This document shows, piece by piece, positions 11,595 to 22,532 of a DNA stretch of 64,000 nucleotides. The position numbers and the translations under genes were made by a program. The notes under the pieces are model-generated. The model was not told the DNA's origin and ran no database searches. It worked only from the letters and a program-made list of their open reading frames with translations. Source of the DNA: Phragmites australis (Eukaryota; Streptophyta; Magnoliopsida; Poales; Poaceae); assembly GCF_958298935.1 (NCBI RefSeq), contig NC_084932.1, positions 13,929,501-13,993,500 on the forward strand, written 5' to 3'. Within the stretch, counting starts at the first letter, position 1. Each line of letters starts with the position of its first letter.

Positions 11595-14500
11595 ATGCCG
11601 AGAGCCGGGGGAAGCCACCGCGACAGGACCCTAGGCAGCGTGCTGCCGGAGTCCCGCTTGAAGATTGAGGAGGCGGCGGAGAAAGTCAGGAAGCTACTGG
11701 TCCCCGAGGGCCAGCAAGGAGCCTCGGTGGTGACGCCGGCGAACTTCCCACCGGCGACGACCATTCCCGGGCGCATTGTCTTGTTCACATCCTTCGTGGC
11801 GGCGGGACTGGTGCCACCGTTCTCAACGTTCTTCCTCCAAGTCCTCGACACCTACAGCGTGCAGTTGGTGCACCTAAGCCCCAACTCCGTCGTCGTGCTG
11901 GCGGTGTTCGCGCATCTGTGCGAGATGTTCATGGGAGTGGCGCCTTCGGTGACGCTTCTTCGACATTTCTTCGTCCTGCGATCGGCCGGGAAGAAGAGGG
12001 GGTACTCCACGGCGGACGTCGCGGGGTGCTGCAATCTTCGGCTGCGAGATGGCCGGGGGGAGCGGTACATCCCCCAGGTGCTATGAAGCAAATGGGAGGA
12101 GTGGCGGCGGGACTGGTTCTTCGTCGACGTCGACCCCCATGACCGTCTCGCCCTACCGGAAGTGGCGGCGGAGCCCCAGAAGTCAACGTGGGAGGCGCTG
12201 CCGCCGAAGGATGTGAGGTTGGAGCCAGTGTTCGAGCGCATCAGATTCCTGCGCGACGCCGGGCTGACATCGGTGATGGTGGTGGTGGACTTCCTGCACC
12301 GCTGCCTGGCGCCCCTGCGGCAGCAGGCCCGGCCATGCTGGCTCTACACCGGGCCCGAAGACATCACCAGGACCCAAATCGGCGCAAGCTGGGACCTAGG
12401 CCCGACGGAGCTGAGGGGCATGATCCGGGTGGTGACCGGCGTGCAGGACACGAGCGGGCGGAGCTCCCATGGCCGAAAATGGCGCTCTGCGCCAACCCCG
12501 AGCGCGCGACGATCCTGGCGAAGCTGCCGGAGTTCGATGCCCAGGGGCTCATCGAGGCCCCCGAGCTCCCTGGGTTGGATGAGGTGGCCAGCGAGGGGGC
12601 TGCGAGCAGCCCGGTGCGGACCAGTGGCCCGGGCGCCGTGAGCAGCGAGCCGCAGGCCAACGGTGGAGCCGCTGCGGGCAGCAGCCGCTGCACCGGAGAA
12701 GAGGGCGCCGCCGACAGCGCAGTGGCGGCGGCGCCGGGGGACCGGGGGAAGCGCCCCTGAGTCTACATTCCCACACCGGAGTCCCCGCCGTCGCCATCGG
12801 CAGCGGTGGTGTTCCCGGTCTTGGAGCCGTGCCTCATAAGGATGGGGCCTCACTCGACGCCCGGGGACCGCGCGGCGGCCCCGCCGAGCCCCCGGCGGAA
12901 GAGGAGACGGGAGGATTCCAGGCCGGCGCTGTCGGGCCCGGAGTTCAGGCTCCCGGCGGCCAAATGGCAGTACCGGGGGACTACGACCGCGTAAGTTTCA
13001 TTCTTCGTTCTTTCTTGGGCGCGCTCCGCCTGAACTAAGCTTCGGTTTTGACCTTCGTCTGTCTCCTGCAGGCCACCCACGGGCGCCGCCGAGGTTGAAG
13101 GAGCGCCGGCGTCGGCGCCAGCATCCGAGCCAAGCCGGCCGGCGGAGCCGAGGCAGGCAGACGCGGCGATGGAGGCGGGGGCGGCGGACGCAGCAGCCAT
13201 GGCGGGGCCAGCGGATGCGGTGGTCGAGGCGATGATGGCGGAAGCAGTGGCCTTGACGGGGCCAGCGGACGCGGCGGCCGAGGCGGGGACGCAGCCGTCG
13301 CCCGAGCACCCGGCGCCGGTCGAACCTACCCCGGGCATGCCGAGCCCGGGGCGGATGATGGTGTTGCAGCCCTCGGGGACCCCGAACCCCCTGGAGGAGG
13401 GTCACGGGGAAGCCAGCGCACAACCGGCGCCCAGCCGACCTGCCGACCCTTTCCTGGCCGCGATCGAGTGCGTCCAGGTGGCGGTCGAGCGGCTGGGTGC
13501 GGCGGTGGAAGCGAAGGAGGATCAGCTTGGGGCGGAGCGCGCCAGGCTGGACTCAGAGAGGGCGCAGCTTGCGTCCACCCGGTGCGCCTTCGAATCCCGC
13601 CTCGCCGCGCAGCGTGCTGCCAACGAGGAGGAACAAAGCGCCATGGAAGAGGCCCGCGCGGCAGCAGCGCGGGAGCATAAGCTTTTGGAAGATACCCGTG
13701 CGGAGATCGCGCGGGAGTGGGAGGTTCTGGGGAGCGCCTACGCAGAAGCTGCGTGGGAGCGAGAAGACGCCGCCCGCCTGGCTGAGGCATCGCGGCAGCA
13801 GGCTGCCGAGGCCCTTGCCAGGGAGAGGCGGGCGTAGGAACGGGATGAGGCTGTTGCGAGCCGCGAGTGGGCGGCGGAGGCCCACGAAGCTGACCTGATC
13901 CTCCGGGAGAGCGAGGTCGACTGGGTGTACGCCGACTTCCAGCGCTGGGCAGCGGAGCTCCAGAACACCGAAGGGGACCTCCGACGCTGGGAGGAGGACG
14001 TCGCCATCCGAGAGTTCGACGCCAAAATCATGGCGGCGGACCTGGGCGCCCGGGAGGACTTGCTATCCCGCTGGGAGGGGGAGGCTGCTGAGGCGGCGGC
14101 GGCTGTCGCTGCCAGGGAGGAGGAGAACGCTAAGCACGAGGCGGAGCTGACCGCCCGCGAGCGGGCTCTGTCCGAACTAGTGGCGTAGGCGAAGCAAGCC
14201 GCCGGCCTCGCACCCGGCGCTGGCGCTTCTGGTGCGGCTGGGGGCCAGGGTCTCGAGGAGCAGCTACGGGCCGCGAAGGAGAAGCTCGAGGCTGCCTTTG
14301 TCTCGCGGGTCAACCTGCAGCAGATGTTGGAGGACGTACTCCGGCGGATGCGGCGGGCCGTGGAGAGGGCCGGCCTTGGGCGACTTGTCACGGACGAGAA
14401 GAATGATGCCCCCGGACGACACGTCCTGGGACTTCAGCAAGTCTACGAGCGCCTCGAGGCGCTGCCCTGGGCCGTTCAAGAACTTGCCGCCCGGGAAGGA

Positions 14501-14737
14501 CGCGGCTTGGCCCAAGCGGTGGCCGAGCACGTTCTGGCCTGCTACCAGAGCAGAGACTCGAACTTCCCGCTGGAACCAGCACGGGAAGGAGTAGTCGAAG
14601 CCGAGGGAGAGGCCGCCCGGGAAGCGGTTCGGAGCACCGCTGCTGAGGTGGCGGCCGGCTTCAGGCGGGAAGTGCCACCGCCGCCATCCCCCGGGAATGG
14701 CCAAGACGGCTTCGACGCCGACTCTGCCTCCGATTAG
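11595..14737 (+). pseudogene. Antisense ORF of the Tat element (PF04195-like plus coiled coil)
   Basis: Reads opposite to gag-pol. The first exon starts MPRAGGSHRD at 11595. Its N-terminal ~280 residues (IVLFTSFVAAGL, LSPNSVVVLAVFAHLCEMF, HRCLAPLRQQARPCW) match the family Pfam calls putative gypsy type transposon (PF04195). An 81-base intron (12991-13071) joins two exons in matching phase. The second exon is rich in Ala, Glu and Arg and looks like a long coiled coil (REWEVL, AREDLLSRWE, RLEALPWAVQEL) ending at TAG 14735-14737. Lesions are TGA at 12084, a frameshift near 12455, TGA at 12756, and TAG at 13835 and 14186. Its biochemical role is unknown; homologous antisense ORFs are known in Grande-type elements. 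Confidence 0.82.
12991..13071 (+). other. Intron of the antisense gene
   Basis: Donor CGC|GTAAGT, a pyrimidine-rich tract and acceptor TCTCCTGCAG|G. The upstream frame leaves two bases of a codon at 12989-12990 and the downstream open frame needs exactly one base at 13072, so splicing keeps the frame (phase 2). The unspliced frame stops within a few codons. Confidence 0.75.
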
Positions 14738-15235
14738 GCTTTTGTAGTAATTTCTTCTTCTTTTATTTTTGTCTTGATGTAAATACGGGAGTGATCCCTC
14801 AGAAATGCTTGTATTCCCCTTGTAAATATGATAGAAGCTTTTCTTCGGGCTCGCAACTCTGGTATTCTCGAGTACTTAGCGTTTCTTCTGAGTGTTTGAT
14901 GTTGTTTCTGATGTTCTGCCATGATGCCCCGAGGAGTACTTAGTCGGTTTATTTCTGACCTTTCCATCCCCGAGAGCGAAGTCATCCCGACCGTCCTTCT
15001 CAGTGCGTTGAGCCCCCGAGCCCTCGCGAGTCCGCATCGGCTAAGCCAAAAGACAAAGACACGAACTTCCTTGCTCGGGAGATAGGTCGATCCAGCACAG
15101 AGCACGCCATAACCGGTGAACACTTTTCCACTTTGCGACCACTCAGTCGGCAGACCGGAGACACGCGTGGGCGGAAATGTGACCAAAAGTCCCCATGGTT
15201 CGGTGGTGCTCGGGCTTAAGACGGACCAGACCAAG

Positions 15236-15345
15236 CACCGACAGCCCGCCCCTGAGGCCTAGGCTCCGGACTACTCGAGTGGCTCGAGCGATAGGATTAC
15301 CCAAAGCACCCAGGAACTCGGTAGTGCTCGGGGCCCTTAAAAGCG
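15236..15345. repeat. Direct repeat, copy 1 (Tat spacer)
   Basis: Contains ACCGACAGCCCGCCCCTG, CTCCGGACTACTCGAG and GATAGGATTACCCA in the same order as the copy at 16016-16120, about 780 bases away. The duplicated block also carries GGTAGTGCTCGG, related to the LTR motif. Confidence 0.8.
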
Positions 15346-16015
15346 GACCGAACACCACGACCACCATGAAAGACTTCGATCAGACACTACCGCACGCACG
15401 GTGCACCTTTATGCGGGCCGTTATGTCATTCTAGGAAAAAGTGGACACACGGTAGGGTTTTGTGCGCGAGGAGACCATCTCACTGGGAAGATTAGAATAC
15501 GAGGGCCCCCGAGGACGACTTGGGAACAAAATACTATTGAATGTAAATTCGTCTGAATTTAACAACTCACCGGACAGCTGTCGGCCTTCCGGCCAACCGA
15601 TCCAGGAGGGGCGTGCGCTCCGAGCTCGGGGTGGCCGGGGACTTGGTTCCCGCAGCCGGGGCGCTCGAGCATTATGGGGCACACGAGGAGCCCGGGGTCG
15701 GGTGATCTCGACCACTCATGCTTAAGCAGTAGGACCACTCGCGGACCCTTGGAGCCGAGCAGCGACCTAGGCATCGAGGCCCTTGCGGTCGAGCTGCCTT
15801 GCTTTGATTATCGATATGTGACTTAAGAGAGAGAGAGAGAGAGAGGAGAAAATCCTTGTTTTGTGCGCTCTGTTAGTGCGGTATTTGTTATAGACTGCTC
15901 TCGTTTTCGACCCGAGACCTCTCGAATACCCAGACCGGCGGACAAGAGCAGGCAGAGGCATAACCCAGAGGTCCTATGGTTTGGTGGCGCCTGGGTATGA
16001 CAGACCAGACCGAGC

Positions 16016-16120
16016 ACCGACAGCCCGCCCCTGGGGCCTGAGCTCCGGACTACTCGAGCGGCTCGAGCGATAGGATTACCCAGAGCACCCAGGGACTCGG
16101 TAGTGCCCAGAGATCAGCCA
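16016..16120. repeat. Direct repeat, copy 2 (Tat spacer)
   Basis: Second copy of the block at 15236-15345 with several substitutions (for example CTCGAGCGGCTCGAG here versus CTCGAGTGGCTCGAG there). Confidence 0.8.
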
Positions 16121-16442
16121 CGACACCGAACACCATAGCCTACCACATCGGACGTAAGTCAGTGGTAGCTGCCCGCGCGCATACCGATCGGGATTCTTTT
16201 ATCAGCGGGGAAAAAGAGAGAGCGAACTTTTGTTGCACAATCGAGCATCTTACCAGACAAATTAAACATACGAAATCCAGAAAAGCGAAATTGACATACG
16301 ATTGCACATTAACATTTACACTGAATTGACAAATTTTGCAAGGTTGGGTGACTTACCTAGCTAGTGGTAGCCCCCGGTCAACTTGGGCGGGGGGGGGGGG
16401 GGAGCCCCCGGCCTGGTTGACCTGAGCCGCGAGCATAGCCAT

Positions 16443-17710
16443 CTACGGGTAGAACCTGCGCAGGTGCTCGATGTTCCACGTGTTGGGAAGCGGTTGCCCA
16501 TCCTCTGCTGCCAACCTGAAAGAGCCTTCTCGCGGAACCCCGATCACGGTGAAGGGACCTTCCCACATAGGGGACAGCTTATTCCTTCCTTGCGCGACTG
16601 GACGCGTCAGAGAACTAGGTCCCCCACCTCAAAGGACCGTGCCCAGACATGGCGCTGGTGATAGCGCCGCAAACTTTGCTGGTAACGAGCCGCCCGGACG
16701 GCGGCACGCCGCCGGCGCTCTTCCAAGTAGTCGATGTCGTCGCGTCTCTGCTGCTCTTGCTCACCCTCAGAGTATGCATGCACCCGAGGGGAGCCTAGAG
16801 TGAGCTCAGAGGGGAGGACCGCCTCAGCGCCGTACATGAGGAAGAATGGAGTCTCCCCGGTGGCGCGGCTTGGAGTGGTCCGATTAGCCCATAGCACGGC
16901 GGGCAGCTCGTTCACCCATCCCTTCCCGTGCTTTGCAAGCACGTCATAGGTCCGGGTTTTGAGGCCCTTCAGTATCTCCGCGTTGGCGCGCTCAACTTGC
17001 CCGTTACTCCGAGGATGAGCAACGGAGGCGAAGCAGAGCTTGATGCCGAGGTCTTCGCAGTAGTCCCCGAACAGAGCACTCATGAACTGGGTGCCGTTGT
17101 CGGTGATGATCCGATTCGGGACACCAAAACGACTGGTGATGCCGCGGATAAACTGGAGCGCCGTGTTCTTGGTCACCTTGATGACTGGGACCGCCTCCGG
17201 CCACTTGGTGAACTTGTCGATGGCGATGTAGAGGTACTCATAGCCCCCGATTGCTCGGGGGAATGGACCCAGAATGTCCAGCCCCCAGACCGCGAAAGGC
17301 CATGACATGGGGATGGTGTGAAGAGCCTGAGCTGGCTGGTGAATCTACTTTCCGTGGAACTGGCACGCCCTGCAGCGCCGAACCAGCTCGAAAGCATCCT
17401 GCAGGGCTGTAGGCCAGTAGAAACCTTGCTGGAAGGCCTTCCCGACCAGCGTGCGGAACGATGAATGGCCACCGCACTCACCCTTGTGGATCTCAGCGAG
17501 GAGCTCGTCGCCTTCTGCCAGGGAGATGCATTTCAGGAGGACACCTCTTGCGCTACACCGGTAGAGATCCCCATCTACTGTGGCATAGCGCTTGGACTGA
17601 CGAGGAACTCTTTCGGCAGACGCATCATCCCCGGGAAGGAACTTTTCCTTCAAGTACCCTCGGATTTCGTGCATCCACGAGGTATCTTGAGAACATTCAG
17701 CGCAGCGCAC
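16443..17710 (-). pseudogene. Tat integrase (zinc-binding domain, catalytic core, C-terminus)
   Basis: The zinc-binding part (HKGECGGHSSF ... CRACQ) lies at 17710-17345, ending in a TAG. The catalytic core at 17308-16607 shows the three acidic positions in context: GLDILGPF, ITDNGTQF and NGQVERAN. A TGA at 16607-16609 interrupts the C-terminal region, which goes on in the same frame through WEGPF and NIEHLRRFYP to a TAG at 16443-16445. This frame differs from the upstream RNase H frame, so a frameshift lies near 17700-17750. The enzyme would insert the cDNA copy into chromosomes. Only the two stops and the frameshift separate it from an intact domain. Confidence 0.9.
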
Positions 17711-18408
17711 TTGCCGGACGGTGGTACCCTGACGGGGCTTCCCACTGAGGGCACCGCCGGGGTCCCCTGAATTGAGTTCGAGGTTTCCCCTTCGTCCTGT
17801 TCGGCAGGCAGGACGGAAGGCCGTGTGAGTCTTTCTTCAAAGACACCGACAGGGACGCGCGCGCGGGAGGAGGCCAGGCGAGAGAGCTCGTCGGCCAGAG
17901 CATTGTCGCGGCGAGGGATGTACTGCAACTCCAGGCCATCGAAGCGCCTCTCCAGCTTCCTGACTGCTGTCACGTACGCCGTCATTTGAGGATCCGTGCA
18001 CTGGTACTCTTTGGACACCTGGTTGATCACCAGCTGGGAGTCCCCTTTGACCAGTAGGCGATGAATCCCGAGGCCCACCGCGGCTCGGAGACCAGTGACG
18101 AGACCTTCATATTCCGCCATGTTGTTGGATGCGCGGAACTGCAGCTGCACGACGTACCGGAGTTCTTCACCCGTTGGGGAGGTGAGAACCACTCCGGCCC
18201 CCGCGCCTTTCAGCGAGAGGGAACCGTCGAAGTGCATGACCCAGTACCCGGGCGCGTCGTGCCCGGGATACGCAGAAATCTCTTCTGGGATGACCTCGGG
18301 GATGGGTGTCCACTCTGCCACGAAGTCGGAGAGCACCTGGCTTTTGATCGCCTGGCGACTGACAAAGTGCAGGTCGAATTCCGCCAGCTCCACCGCCCAC
18401 TTGACAAC
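17650..18408 (-). pseudogene. Second (archaeal-like) RNase H domain of the Tat polyprotein
   Basis: After VKWAVELAEFDLHFV comes MHFDGSLSLKGAGAGVVL, NNMAEYEGL, VKGDSQLV and RRDNALADELSRL. These supply the D-E-D-D acidic set of an RNase H fold, in addition to the usual gypsy RNase H upstream. A second RNase H is typical of the Tat lineage. A TGA at 18409-18411 separates it from the upstream part in the same frame. The frame is lost toward the integrase near 17700-17750. Confidence 0.88.
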
Positions 18409-19107
18409 TCACCCGGTGCCTTCTCGGTTCCAAAGGATGGGTCCCAGTGGATACGTGATAACCACCGAGACCTTGTGCGTTTGAAAGTAGTGGCGCAACT
18501 TCCGCGAGGCGATGAGCATGGCGTAGAGCAGCTTCTGAGCCTGGGGGTACTTTGCTTTGGCCTCCCGGAGGACTTCACTGACGAAGTACACCGGTCGCTA
18601 GACCCGGCGGGTCCGGACCGCAGCCTCACCCGAGGGGCTGGCACAGCCCCCAGGCTCGGCGGCGTGGTCAGGGCTGACCGGGTGCTCGGGCTCTACTCCC
18701 CGGTCAGGAGGAGCCGAGCGCTCGGGCTCGACCCCCTGCTCGGGGAGAGCCAAGTGCTCGGGCTCGACCCCCTGCTCGGGGGGAGCCGCGAGGACGGGGG
18801 AGTGCCCGGGGGCGGCCAGGAGCTGGGACCCAGCACCTGGCCCCGCGCACTCGTCGCGCTCCACCACCAGCACCATGCTTACGACCTGAGGAGTGGCCGA
18901 TATGTAGAGTAGTAGTGGCTCGCCTTCGGATGGGGCCACCAGCACGGGCGGTGAGGTGAGGTTTTTTTTCAGATCGCGGAAGGCCTGCTCGGCCTCCGGC
19001 GTCCAGTCGAAACAACCGGTCTTCTTCAGGAGCTTGAAGAGGGGGAGGCCCCGCTCTCCAAGTTTGGAGATGAAGCGCCCGAGGGCCGCCATGCAGCCGG
19101 CGAGACG
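18409..19107 (-). pseudogene. RT connection and first RNase H region of the Tat polyprotein
   Basis: MAALGRFISKLGERG, FDWTPEAEQAF and LLLYISATPQVVS at 19092-18840 are the RT connection and the start of gypsy RNase H. After a repeat-derived insertion (about 18640-18830) and a TAG at 18598-18600, the frame resumes with [21 protein letters not shown], containing the usual LLYA-type helix, and ends at TGA 18409. The catalytic site of this domain is probably compromised: ISATPQV replaces the usual acidic LYLAVSD-like segment, as often happens in elements with a second RNase H. Confidence 0.8.
18640..18830. repeat. Repeat-derived insertion within the RNase H region
   Basis: Units of about 45 bases built on GTGCTCGGGCTCGACCCC and GCTCGGGG(G)GAGCC encode a Glu/Pro-rich stretch (EPEHLALPEQGV, EPERSAPPDRGV, EPEHPVSPDH) inside the domain. 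The core GTGCTCGGG is the same motif that fills the LTRs. Confidence 0.75.
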
Positions 19108-19929
19108 CTAGACCACCTTGAGTCGAGCCGGGGGTCGCATCAGCTCGATGGCCCGGATCTTCTCTGGATTGTCCTCAATCCCTCGGCTGGAAACCAAGAA
19201 ACCGAGGAGCTTGCCCGCAGGTACCTCGAAGACACACTTCTCGGGGTTGAGCTTGAGGCGGGTAGTGCGGAGACTGTTGAAAGTCTCGGCAAGGTCGTCG
19301 AGGAGGGTGGCGCAGTCTCGGGATTTGACCACAAGATCGTCGATGTAGGCCTCGACGTTGCGGCCAACCTGCGAACCAAGGGTGATACGAATGGCGCGCT
19401 GGAAGGAAGACCCAGCATTGCGCAAACCAAAAGGCATTGAGATATAACAATAAGTCCCCACCGAGGTGGTAAAAGCAGTTTTTTCTTCGTCCTCTACGGC
19501 CATGAGGATCTGGTGATACCCAGAGTTTGCATCTAAAAAACACAAAAGATCACACCCCGCGGTTGCATCTACAATATGATCTATGCGGGGCAAGGGAAAG
19601 GGATCTTTGGGGCAAGCCTTATTTAGGTCGGTGTAATCCACACACATGCGGAGCTTGCCATTGGCCTTCGGGACGATAACTGGATTCGCCAACCAGTCGG
19701 GGTGGAGAACCTCTCGGATGAATCCGGCATCGAGGAGCTTGCTGACTTGCTCCCGGATGAATTCCTGGCGCTCTGGTGCCTGTCGTCGGACTTTCTGCTT
19801 CACCGGGCGTGCGACCGGGCGCACATCCAAGTGGTGTTCAATCACCTCCCTAGGGATCCCGGGCATGTCAGACGGTTGCCACGCAAACACGTCGGCGTTA
19901 GCCCAGAGGAAGGTGACGAGCGCGCTTTC
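19108..19929 (-). pseudogene. Tat reverse transcriptase domain
   Basis: Open from FAWQPSDMPGIP (ATG at 19890) to a TAG at 19108-19110. Family motifs in order are HHLDV, GFIREV, NPVIVPKANGKLRMCVDY, DLNKACPKDPFPLPRID, FLDANSGYHQI, MPFGLRNAGSSFQR and the catalytic YIDDLVVKS (YIDD at 19336-19347), then LNPEKCVFEV and GFLVSSRGIE. All polymerase motifs look intact. The domain would copy element RNA into DNA. It lies in the same frame as gag and protease and is cut off by stops on both sides. Confidence 0.95.
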
Positions 19930-21057
19930 CTATTTGCTGCCCAGGTCACAGCCGATTCGGACGACCTGGGAAGCGCGTTCGCCCACCATGACCTCCTTCG
20001 TACGAACAGAGGCGTCGGCGACGAGTCGGGGTTTGGATGAAGAGGGTCCCGGGCCCCCTGTGCAGCCTTCGACCTCGGCCTGGGCTGAGACCAAGGCCAT
20101 GTACGACTGCTCGACGCAGGAGACAGCGCCACCGGAGTCGACAGTCACAGAGATGGGGCCTGCTGGGCCCGACATCTTAACCGTGAGATACGCATAGTGC
20201 GCGGCCATCATGAATATGGTGAGCGCCAGACGCCCGAGAATGGTGTTGTAGGGGAGAGGGAGCTCCGCGACGTCGAAGAGGATGTTTTCCGTGCGGAAGT
20301 TGTCCCGACTCCCGAAGGTCCCGGGTAACTCGACTTGCCCGAGGGGCAGGGAGTGCCCGGGCGTCACTCCACAGAATGGGAGCGACGGCTTTAGGCGCCT
20401 AGAGGACACCTGCAGCTTTTCAAAGGCCTCCTTGGAGAGGAGGTTGAGGCCTGCACCCCCATCGATCAGCACTCTGCCGACATTGACATTGCAGATGGTG
20501 GGGGACACCATCAGGAGTAGTCGCCCCACGGCTGCAGTTCTGGTGGGGTGGTCGGCTATACTGAACGTGATCGGAGCGTCCGACCACTTCAGGAGCCTGG
20601 TGGCCTCTTCGCTCGGGGTTGCTGAGCACACCTCGCGCCGCATGGTCTTGATGCCACGCCGCGAGGAAGGCGTGTAAGTGCCTCCGTCGATGAAGGCGAC
20701 GGTGTGCTTGGATTCCTGGAAGCCGAGCTCTGCGTTGCCGGGGGCGGCCTCAGCATCGCCTTCCCCGCGGGACTCGTTGCGCTCCCGCTGGCGCTGCTCG
20801 ATGAGACCTTTGACTGTACGACACTCCGTGAGATCGTGCCATCTGGTCTGGTGGATGGGGCACCATTTGCTTGGCTCGGGCCCCGTGGGAGCGGGGGCCC
20901 TCGCTGGAGCAGGAGCCCGAGCGGGTGCCGGGGCTCTTGCGGGAGCTGGTGCCCTTGCAGGTGCCGGGGCCCTTGCGGGAGCCAGAGCCCGAGGAGGGGC
21001 CCTGGCTGGGGCCCTCGCGGGCGCGGGCCGTCTGTCGGCGGCCGCCCGCCGCTCTTG
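19930..21057 (-). pseudogene. Gag C-terminal knuckle and aspartic protease of the Tat polyprotein
   Basis: In the gag frame beyond the TGA at 21058, a repeated Ala/Pro/Arg stretch leads to a knuckle of the form CPIHQTRWHDLTEC (20821-20862). The protease region follows, with VLIDGGAGLNLLSKEAF as the active-site loop (DGG replaces the more common D(S/T)G, a form seen in Tat elements) and YNTILGR. The open part from 20643 ends at TAG 19930-19932; the same frame continues into RT. The protease would cleave the gag-pol polyprotein. Confidence 0.85.
20890..21015. repeat. Short tandem repeat coding Ala-Pro-Ala-Arg units
   Basis: About five copies of a ~24-base unit (GGTGCCGGGGCCCTTGCGGGA and variants). 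In the gag-pol frame on the minus strand it encodes repeated APAPARAP-like residues between the gag core and the knuckle. The repeat keeps the frame open. Confidence 0.7.
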
Positions 21058-22485
21058 TCAGCGGTCGGGCTCTTGGGCCGGCCTATGGGCGGGGCCCTGG
21101 GCCGGTTCGACAGGAGCGGCCTCGCGCTTTCTTCTCTTTTTCTTTTCCCGCCTGTCGGAGCGGGAAGAACTCGGCTGGTCGGTGGCGGGGCGCGGAGCAT
21201 GCCACGCCCGGGCCTCCGCCGCCTTGGCGCTCTTGTCGGCCAGTGCGAAGAGTTCCACAGTGGTCTCGATTTTGTGCGTACCTAGCTTTTCGAGCATCCG
21301 CTCATCGCGGACGCCCTGCCGGAAGGCGACGATGACAGCGTGGGGGGCTATCCGCGGGATGGTGTTGCGGACCTGGCTGAAACGCTGAATGAAGCGCCGC
21401 AGTGTTTCCCCCTCCTGCTGCTTGACGGCATGGAGGTCGCACTCCAAGCCGGGGCGCATGAACGTGCCCTGAAAATTAGTCACAAACTGGTGGCAGAGGT
21501 CGTCCCAGGAGCAAATAGATCCTGGGGGTAAGTTCATGAGTGAAGAACGGGCAGAACCCCTCAAGGCAACATGGAAATAATTTGCCATCACCTTTTCACT
21601 GCCTCCGGCCGCTTGGACGGCCGTAGTGTATATTTGGAGGAACTCAATGGGGTCGATGGACCCGTCGTACTTCTCTGGCAGCTCTGGGCGGAACTTGGAG
21701 GGCCATTTGACCCGTCGGAGTTCACTAGAGAAGGCACGACAGCTGTTGCCGTACCCTGTGGTGCGGGCGGCGCCCCTCGGCGGTGAATGCCAGCGAGCCG
21801 GGGATTCCTGGCGGTCGTGGGCCGGAAAAGAGGAAGCCTGGTCCTCAGCCTCGGCCTCCTGCCGGGTCTCCCGCTGGCGCTCGAGAGTGACGCGCGCGTC
21901 TTCGTGGCCCCTCCGCTCGTTGAGACGACACCGAAGGTCCTGGGCTTCGGACGCGGATAGGGGGGGTGGCGCTCTGCCTGGAGGCGCCCGCCCCGTGCGA
22001 ACGTTGCCTGTTGATGGGCCAGTCCGGGTGGCGCCACGCTGGGTGGTGGTGCGAGAGTTGCCGGCCAGTACCTGGCGGTGAGCAGTACTGACCAGGGTAG
22101 CGACTTCTTGGATCCAGCGACCCTCCGGGGTGTTCGGCATCGCCTGGACAGGCGGATGCCTGAGGAGAGCGTGCGCTGCAAGCAGCGCGCTCCCCGGGGC
22201 GGCCTCGCTGAAAGTGAGTCTACGCCGAAGTGGCACCCGGCGCTGTCCAGAGGCAGACCTGGCGGCCAGAGTTTCGACCACCTGATGGGGGTCGGAAGGT
22301 GCACCGACGGCGACGACGGCGGCCCTGCTGGGCCCAGCGCCTTGGTCCCCTTGGGAGGGGAAAGCCGCACGTGCAGATTGCGGCTGCTGCTGGGACGCAG
22401 CAGCGGCTAGGACCTCTTGTGCAAGGGGCTGCATTTCCTCACTGGAAGTGGAGCCGGAACGCTGGAGGCGGTGTCCACCGGCCAT
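21058..22485 (-). pseudogene. Tat gag (475 codons, nearly intact)
   Basis: Starts MAGGHRLQRSG 65 bases after the 5' LTR and runs to a TGA at 21058-21060. A disordered N-terminal half (Arg, Ala, Ser, Pro rich) is followed by the gag core: LPEKYDGSIDPIEFLQIY, VMANYFHVALRGSARSSL, WDDLCHQFVTNFQGTF and GETLRRFIQRFSQVRNTIP. A basic tail follows (RREKKKRRKREAA). Gag forms the cytoplasmic particle that packages element RNA. The TGA is the only lesion seen here and lies in frame with the downstream knuckle and protease, so gag and pol were probably one ORF. Confidence 0.92.
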
Positions 22486-22532
22486 TTTTTCCTGTGGAAG
22501 AAAACAAACAAACAGATTCAGGGTTGTTCCCG

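Larger units (their letters stand above)
14738..16442. other. Spacer between the antisense gene and pol of the Tat element
   Basis: No credible gene. It holds a ~105-base direct repeat (15236-15345 and 16016-16120), a (GA)n tract at 15826-15845, a run of 14 G at 16389-16402, and several GTGCTCGGG motifs like those in the LTR. Open frames here are short and carry no domains. Such 3' untranslated regions of Tat elements are known to be fast evolving. Confidence 0.7.

Noticed and set aside
12344..12853. Long minus-strand open frame (169 codons) opposite the antisense ORF
   Set aside because: GC-rich shadow frame; the plus-strand frame shows family motifs and splice logic, this one shows none.
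13738..14391. Minus-strand open frame of 217 codons, Ser/Ala/Arg rich
   Set aside because: Complement of the coiled-coil exon; low-complexity composition keeps it open by chance.
16389..16402. Run of 14 G as the polypurine tract of the Tat element
   Set aside because: It lies ~5 kb from the 3' LTR; the tract adjoining the LTR at 11088-11101 fits better.
18061..18912. Plus-strand open frame of 283 codons across the RNase H region
   Set aside because: Opposite strand of clear RNase H coding sequence; no domain and driven by GC-rich composition.
20678..21388. Plus-strand open frame with Ala-Gly-Ala repeats (236 codons)
   Set aside because: Shadow of the Ala/Pro/Arg repeat in the gag-pol linker.
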